DNA of 35,650 nt from Campylobacteraceae bacterium (GTDB lineage Bacteria > Campylobacterota > Campylobacteria > Campylobacterales > Sulfurovaceae). Below the pieces are notes generated by a model, which was not told the DNA's origin, ran no database searches, and was given only the letters and a program-made list of their open reading frames with translations. Where the stretch lies: assembly GCA_027034975.1 (NCBI GenBank), contig JALVWQ010000041.1, forward strand, positions 1-35,650. Direction: 5' to 3'. Positions 33,280 through 35,650 of the stretch are shown here, piece after piece (within the stretch, counting starts at the first letter, position 1; the number at the start of each line of letters is the position of its first letter). The translations under genes and the position numbers were made by a program.

Positions 33280-34002
33280 ATGCAAATAGACTCAAATAGA
33301 TTTTGGAGCCAAGCGTGGGTTCGACATATTGAAGAGTATCTTAAGAGTGTGCCAAGAGCTGGTATCTTTTTAAGAAACTATTTTGCCAAGGAGCGAACTG
33401 TTTTAGAGGTTGCTGGAGGCAGCTGTAGAGATAGCAGATATTTAGCTAACAATGGCTTTGTTGCAACCTGCAGCGATTTTGATGCACAAACAATTAAGTA
33501 CCTTAAAGAGGTGCGTTTTCCAAATGATCTGTTACGCTACAGCGTAGAGGATGCTTTTGCCTTTAGCTATAAAAAGAGGAGTTTTGATTTAGTCTTTCAT
33601 AACGGCTTTTTTATCTACTTTGATGATGCACAGATAATGCAGATGCTTCAAGAGCAAGCAAGAGTAGCAAAACACTATATTGTCTTTTTTGTACACAATG
33701 GGGAAAATAGGGAGCTTATAGAAACTTTTCGCAAGAGGGCACAAAGCGATAAGCTCTTTGATATTCGTTTTTTTAGCCAAGATGAGTGCATTACTCTTGT
33801 AAAGAGCAGCGGTATTGAGGCAAAGCGTATTAAGATAGCAAAATTTGGCGGTTTTTTTGATCTCTTCTATAAAAAGCGATTTAAAAGGGTAATTCCTAAT
33901 CCCCTCTATCCATTAAGGGAGTATATTGTTCCAAGGCTCTATTGGCTGCAGAGGTGGGAGAATACGGAGCGAATATGTTGTATTGTAGAGTTGCATAGAT
34001 GA
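33280..34002 (+). CDS. Class I SAM-dependent methyltransferase-like protein
   Basis: A 240-residue protein with a Rossmann-type methyltransferase core: motif I VLEVAGGSCRDSRYLANNG, acidic post-I strand CSDFDAQTI, and SFDLVFHNGFFIYFDD like motif IV. Motif I has AGGSCRD in place of the usual G-x-G-x-G, so SAM binding is likely but not certain. The C-terminal third is basic and aromatic (KRFKRVIPNPLYPLREYIV), as in proteins near membrane-bound substrates. A 94-base gap precedes it, and its TGA overlaps the next start (ATGA). With the following ATP-grasp and deacetylase genes it forms a coupled trio. Substrate unknown. Confidence 0.75.
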   Translation: MQIDSNRFWSQAWVRHIEEYLKSVPRAGIFLRNYFAKERTVLEVAGGSCRDSRYLANNGFVATCSDFDAQTIKYLKEVRFPNDLLRYSVEDAFAFSYKKRSFDLVFHNGFFIYFDDAQIMQMLQEQARVAKHYIVFFVHNGENRELIETFRKRAQSDKLFDIRFFSQDECITLVKSSGIEAKRIKIAKFGGFFDLFYKKRFKRVIPNPLYPLREYIVPRLYWLQRWENTERICCIVELHR

Positions 34003-35015
34003 AAAAAGTTCTTATTTTTGAAGCCAATTCTAATCAGGCGATCTCTTTAGCGAAGTATCTAAAGAGGTTTGGCAACTTCTCTATTACTGGTGTAATCAAT
34101 AGCGATAAGGCAAGCCGTTTTCTCAAAAGATATTACGATAGAATCATTTTTGGAGAGTGTAGCAAAATCGATAGAGAAGGGTATGACTATATTGTTCCAA
34201 CAGGAGCCAAGAGCAGTTATGAGATACTCTCACAATATAAAAAGCTCTTTTTTGAAAATGGTATTGTTATGTGTGATAAGAATTTACAATTTTTTAATAA
34301 GCCCCACTCTTTAGAGCTTGCAAAAGAGTTAGCTATTCCTATACCTCAAAGCTACCCTTCAAGAGAGGAGATAGAGAGATTTCCAATCTTTTTTAAAGAG
34401 CGTTTTGAGAGTGGCGGAGGGGTGCGTGGCATTGCAAGGAGTACTTTAGAGATTCCAAAGAGAGGGGATCTTATCTTTCAAGAGTATATCGATACCCCTT
34501 CGACATATGGGGTTGGATTTTTAGCTATCGATGGAGAGATAGTAACAGCAACGAGCTATAAAGAGGTGATAAGTTATCCCAAAGAGGGAGGTTCAGCAAT
34601 AGTTGTAGATAGTTTTGAGGATCCAAGATTGCTAGAGTATACAAAAAGGGTGCTAAAGAGAACAAACTACAGCGGCTGGGGCTTGGCTGAGTTTAAATAT
34701 TGCAAAAGAAGAGAGGATTTTGTCTTTATGGAGGTGAATGCAAAACTTTGGGCTTCGCTTGAGTTTGTACTGCTTAATAACCAAAAGTTTCTAGAACTTC
34801 TTTTTGGTCTCAAAGGAGAAAAGATAGTATCAAGTGGGGCAAGAGATGTTATCTATCTTGATAGACTGCTTAGTCTAGAGCCTAAAAGTATTCTTAAAAA
34901 TAGCCGCTACCTATTTGGACGAAAGGTGCTCTACCAGAGCAATATCTTCTACCTTGTGTTGCGAAAAATGGTACCTGATTTTGCAGTAGATTGGTTTAAA
35001 GGGTTGCTAAAGTGA
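33999..35015 (+). CDS. ATP-grasp family protein
   Basis: A 338-residue ATP-grasp enzyme of the carbamoyl-phosphate-synthase-like/PylC type. The N-terminal part is a pre-ATP-grasp Rossmann-like domain (KVLIFEANSNQAISLAKYL). The central ATP-grasp part has FFKERFESGGGVRGI (glycine-rich, ATP-binding Lys), LIFQEYIDTPSTYGVGFLA, WGLAEFKYCKRREDFVFMEV and VNAKLWAS (metal-binding Glu/Asn). Such enzymes ligate a carboxylate to an amine. Among polysaccharide genes this suggests an amino-acid or amide decoration of a uronic acid (inference). It is translationally coupled to both neighbours. Confidence 0.85.
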   Translation: MKKVLIFEANSNQAISLAKYLKRFGNFSITGVINSDKASRFLKRYYDRIIFGECSKIDREGYDYIVPTGAKSSYEILSQYKKLFFENGIVMCDKNLQFFNKPHSLELAKELAIPIPQSYPSREEIERFPIFFKERFESGGGVRGIARSTLEIPKRGDLIFQEYIDTPSTYGVGFLAIDGEIVTATSYKEVISYPKEGGSAIVVDSFEDPRLLEYTKRVLKRTNYSGWGLAEFKYCKRREDFVFMEVNAKLWASLEFVLLNNQKFLELLFGLKGEKIVSSGARDVIYLDRLLSLEPKSILKNSRYLFGRKVLYQSNIFYLVLRKMVPDFAVDWFKGLLK

Positions 35016-35650
35016 AAGTTACTATTCCAAATAACAATATTCCTGAGCGAAAGTATATTCTAGAGGTTATTTTAGGTGAGTTTTTAGGGCTTGAGTTTAG
35101 CATAGCAATTGGATCGAGCAATTGGGTAATAGAGCATAATGGCAAAGAGTTAGTTATAGAGGATACCTTTTTTAATCGATTTCCGAATGATTTAGAGTAC
35201 CTAAAGAGGGAGAATATTCCAAAGAGTATTGAGGAGTTAGATCTATTTGCTGCAAGCTTTTTTATGCTAACACGCTGGGAGGAGTATGTCAATCGAGCCA
35301 GAGATAACCATAATAGATTCCCTGCCAGAGAGAGTTTGGCTTTTAAGCAGGGGTTTTTACATAGACCCATTGTAAATGAGTATGTAGCGTGGTTAAAGCA
35401 GAGGCTATTGGAGTTAGATAGCAGTTTGCGTTTTCAAAAGAGGGAGTTTGAGCTTGTTTTGACCCATGATGTGGATGAGATCTATTTTTGGAGGAGCTGG
35501 CAGCAACTTTTAAGAGTTGTTGCTGGAGATATTCTAAAAAGGGGCTCACTCTCTTTAGCTATCCAGAGAATAAATGAGTTTTTTTCGATAAAATGGGGAA
35601 AAAGAAAGGATCCTTACGATACATTTGATTGGTTAATGGATAGAAGCGAA
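35012..35650 (+). CDS. Polysaccharide deacetylase-like protein (NodB-type), truncated by the window edge
   Basis: 213 codons visible from GTG 35012, which overlaps the ATP-grasp stop (GTGA). The first ~140 residues form a separate N-terminal domain (IPERKYILEVILGEFLGLEF, DLFAASFFMLTRWEEY, NRFPARESLAFKQGFLHRP) that in known proteins precedes a NodB-like domain. At residue 151 the metal site begins, THDVD (Asp153, Asp155). The rest of the catalytic domain lies beyond the window. Probably a deacetylase acting on N- or O-acetylated sugars; the trio with methyltransferase and ATP-grasp genes suggests a shared glycan-modifying role. Confidence 0.82.
   Translation, partial: MKVTIPNNNIPERKYILEVILGEFLGLEFSIAIGSSNWVIEHNGKELVIEDTFFNRFPNDLEYLKRENIPKSIEELDLFAASFFMLTRWEEYVNRARDNHNRFPARESLAFKQGFLHRPIVNEYVAWLKQRLLELDSSLRFQKREFELVLTHDVDEIYFWRSWQQLLRVVAGDILKRGSLSLAIQRINEFFSIKWGKRKDPYDTFDWLMDRSE

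Overview
The window looks like chromosomal DNA of an AT-rich Gram-negative bacterium, most likely a Campylobacterota (epsilonproteobacterial) relative of Sulfurovum/Sulfurimonas. This is an inference from the short (~410 residue) glucose-6-phosphate isomerase, the Kps-type (Wzm/Wzt) capsule export genes, frequent TTG/GTG starts and tight ATGA/GTGA overlaps. No 16S rRNA is present to confirm it.

Region 1 (1-2575, minus strand): a secreted subtilisin-like lipoprotein protease with C-terminal FG-GAP-type repeats of 48 residues; its 3' end is outside the window.

Region 2 (2779-17956, plus strand): a group 2, ABC-transporter-dependent capsule locus. kpsM, kpsT and kpsE open it; kpsC (split into two genes) and kpsS close it. 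The middle resembles a teichoic-acid-type module: two CDP-glycerol glycerophosphotransferase-like proteins, a TagD-like cytidylyltransferase fused to a Gfo/Idh/MocA oxidoreductase, a damaged stand-alone tagD, an O-acetyltransferase, a GDPD-type phosphodiesterase and an exported phospholipase D-like protein. It also holds an old tandem duplication. The unit kpsE(3' end)-acetyltransferase-PLD-GDPD-glycerophosphotransferase(5' end) is present twice. In copy A (about 4980-8680) all the shared genes beyond kpsE are broken, and only the cytidylyltransferase-oxidoreductase fusion is intact. Copy B (about 8683-11660) has the other genes intact but lacks the fusion. The locus therefore looks assembled by complementary loss after duplication.

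Region 3 (17990-18485, minus strand): five tRNA genes (Pro, His, Arg, Arg, Leu in transcription order), all with encoded CCA, behind a consensus TTGACA-17-TATAAT promoter. Their 3' end abuts the end of kpsS.

Region 4 (18613-19659): a YqaA/DedA-type membrane protein and a YqiA-like esterase.

Region 5 (19723 to the right edge, plus strand): a second polysaccharide cluster. It supplies sugar nucleotides (phosphomannomutase/phosphoglucomutase, pgi, galU, UDP-glucose dehydrogenase, UDP-glucuronate 4-epimerase, a second nucleotide-sugar dehydrogenase, and wbpB, wbpD and wbpE for a diacetamido-uronic acid). Then come an OafA-like O-acyltransferase with an SGNH domain, a Wzx-like flippase, a methyltransferase, an ATP-grasp protein and a truncated polysaccharide-deacetylase-like gene. 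Within the wbp genes sits a family of purine-rich GAAGG(T/G)A repeats. An inverted pair brackets a small four-helix-bundle (23S rRNA intervening-sequence-type) protein gene inserted with start/stop overlaps on both sides. Further copies lie in frame inside wbpE. This repeat/four-helix-bundle pair is the best candidate for an unrecognised mobile element here.
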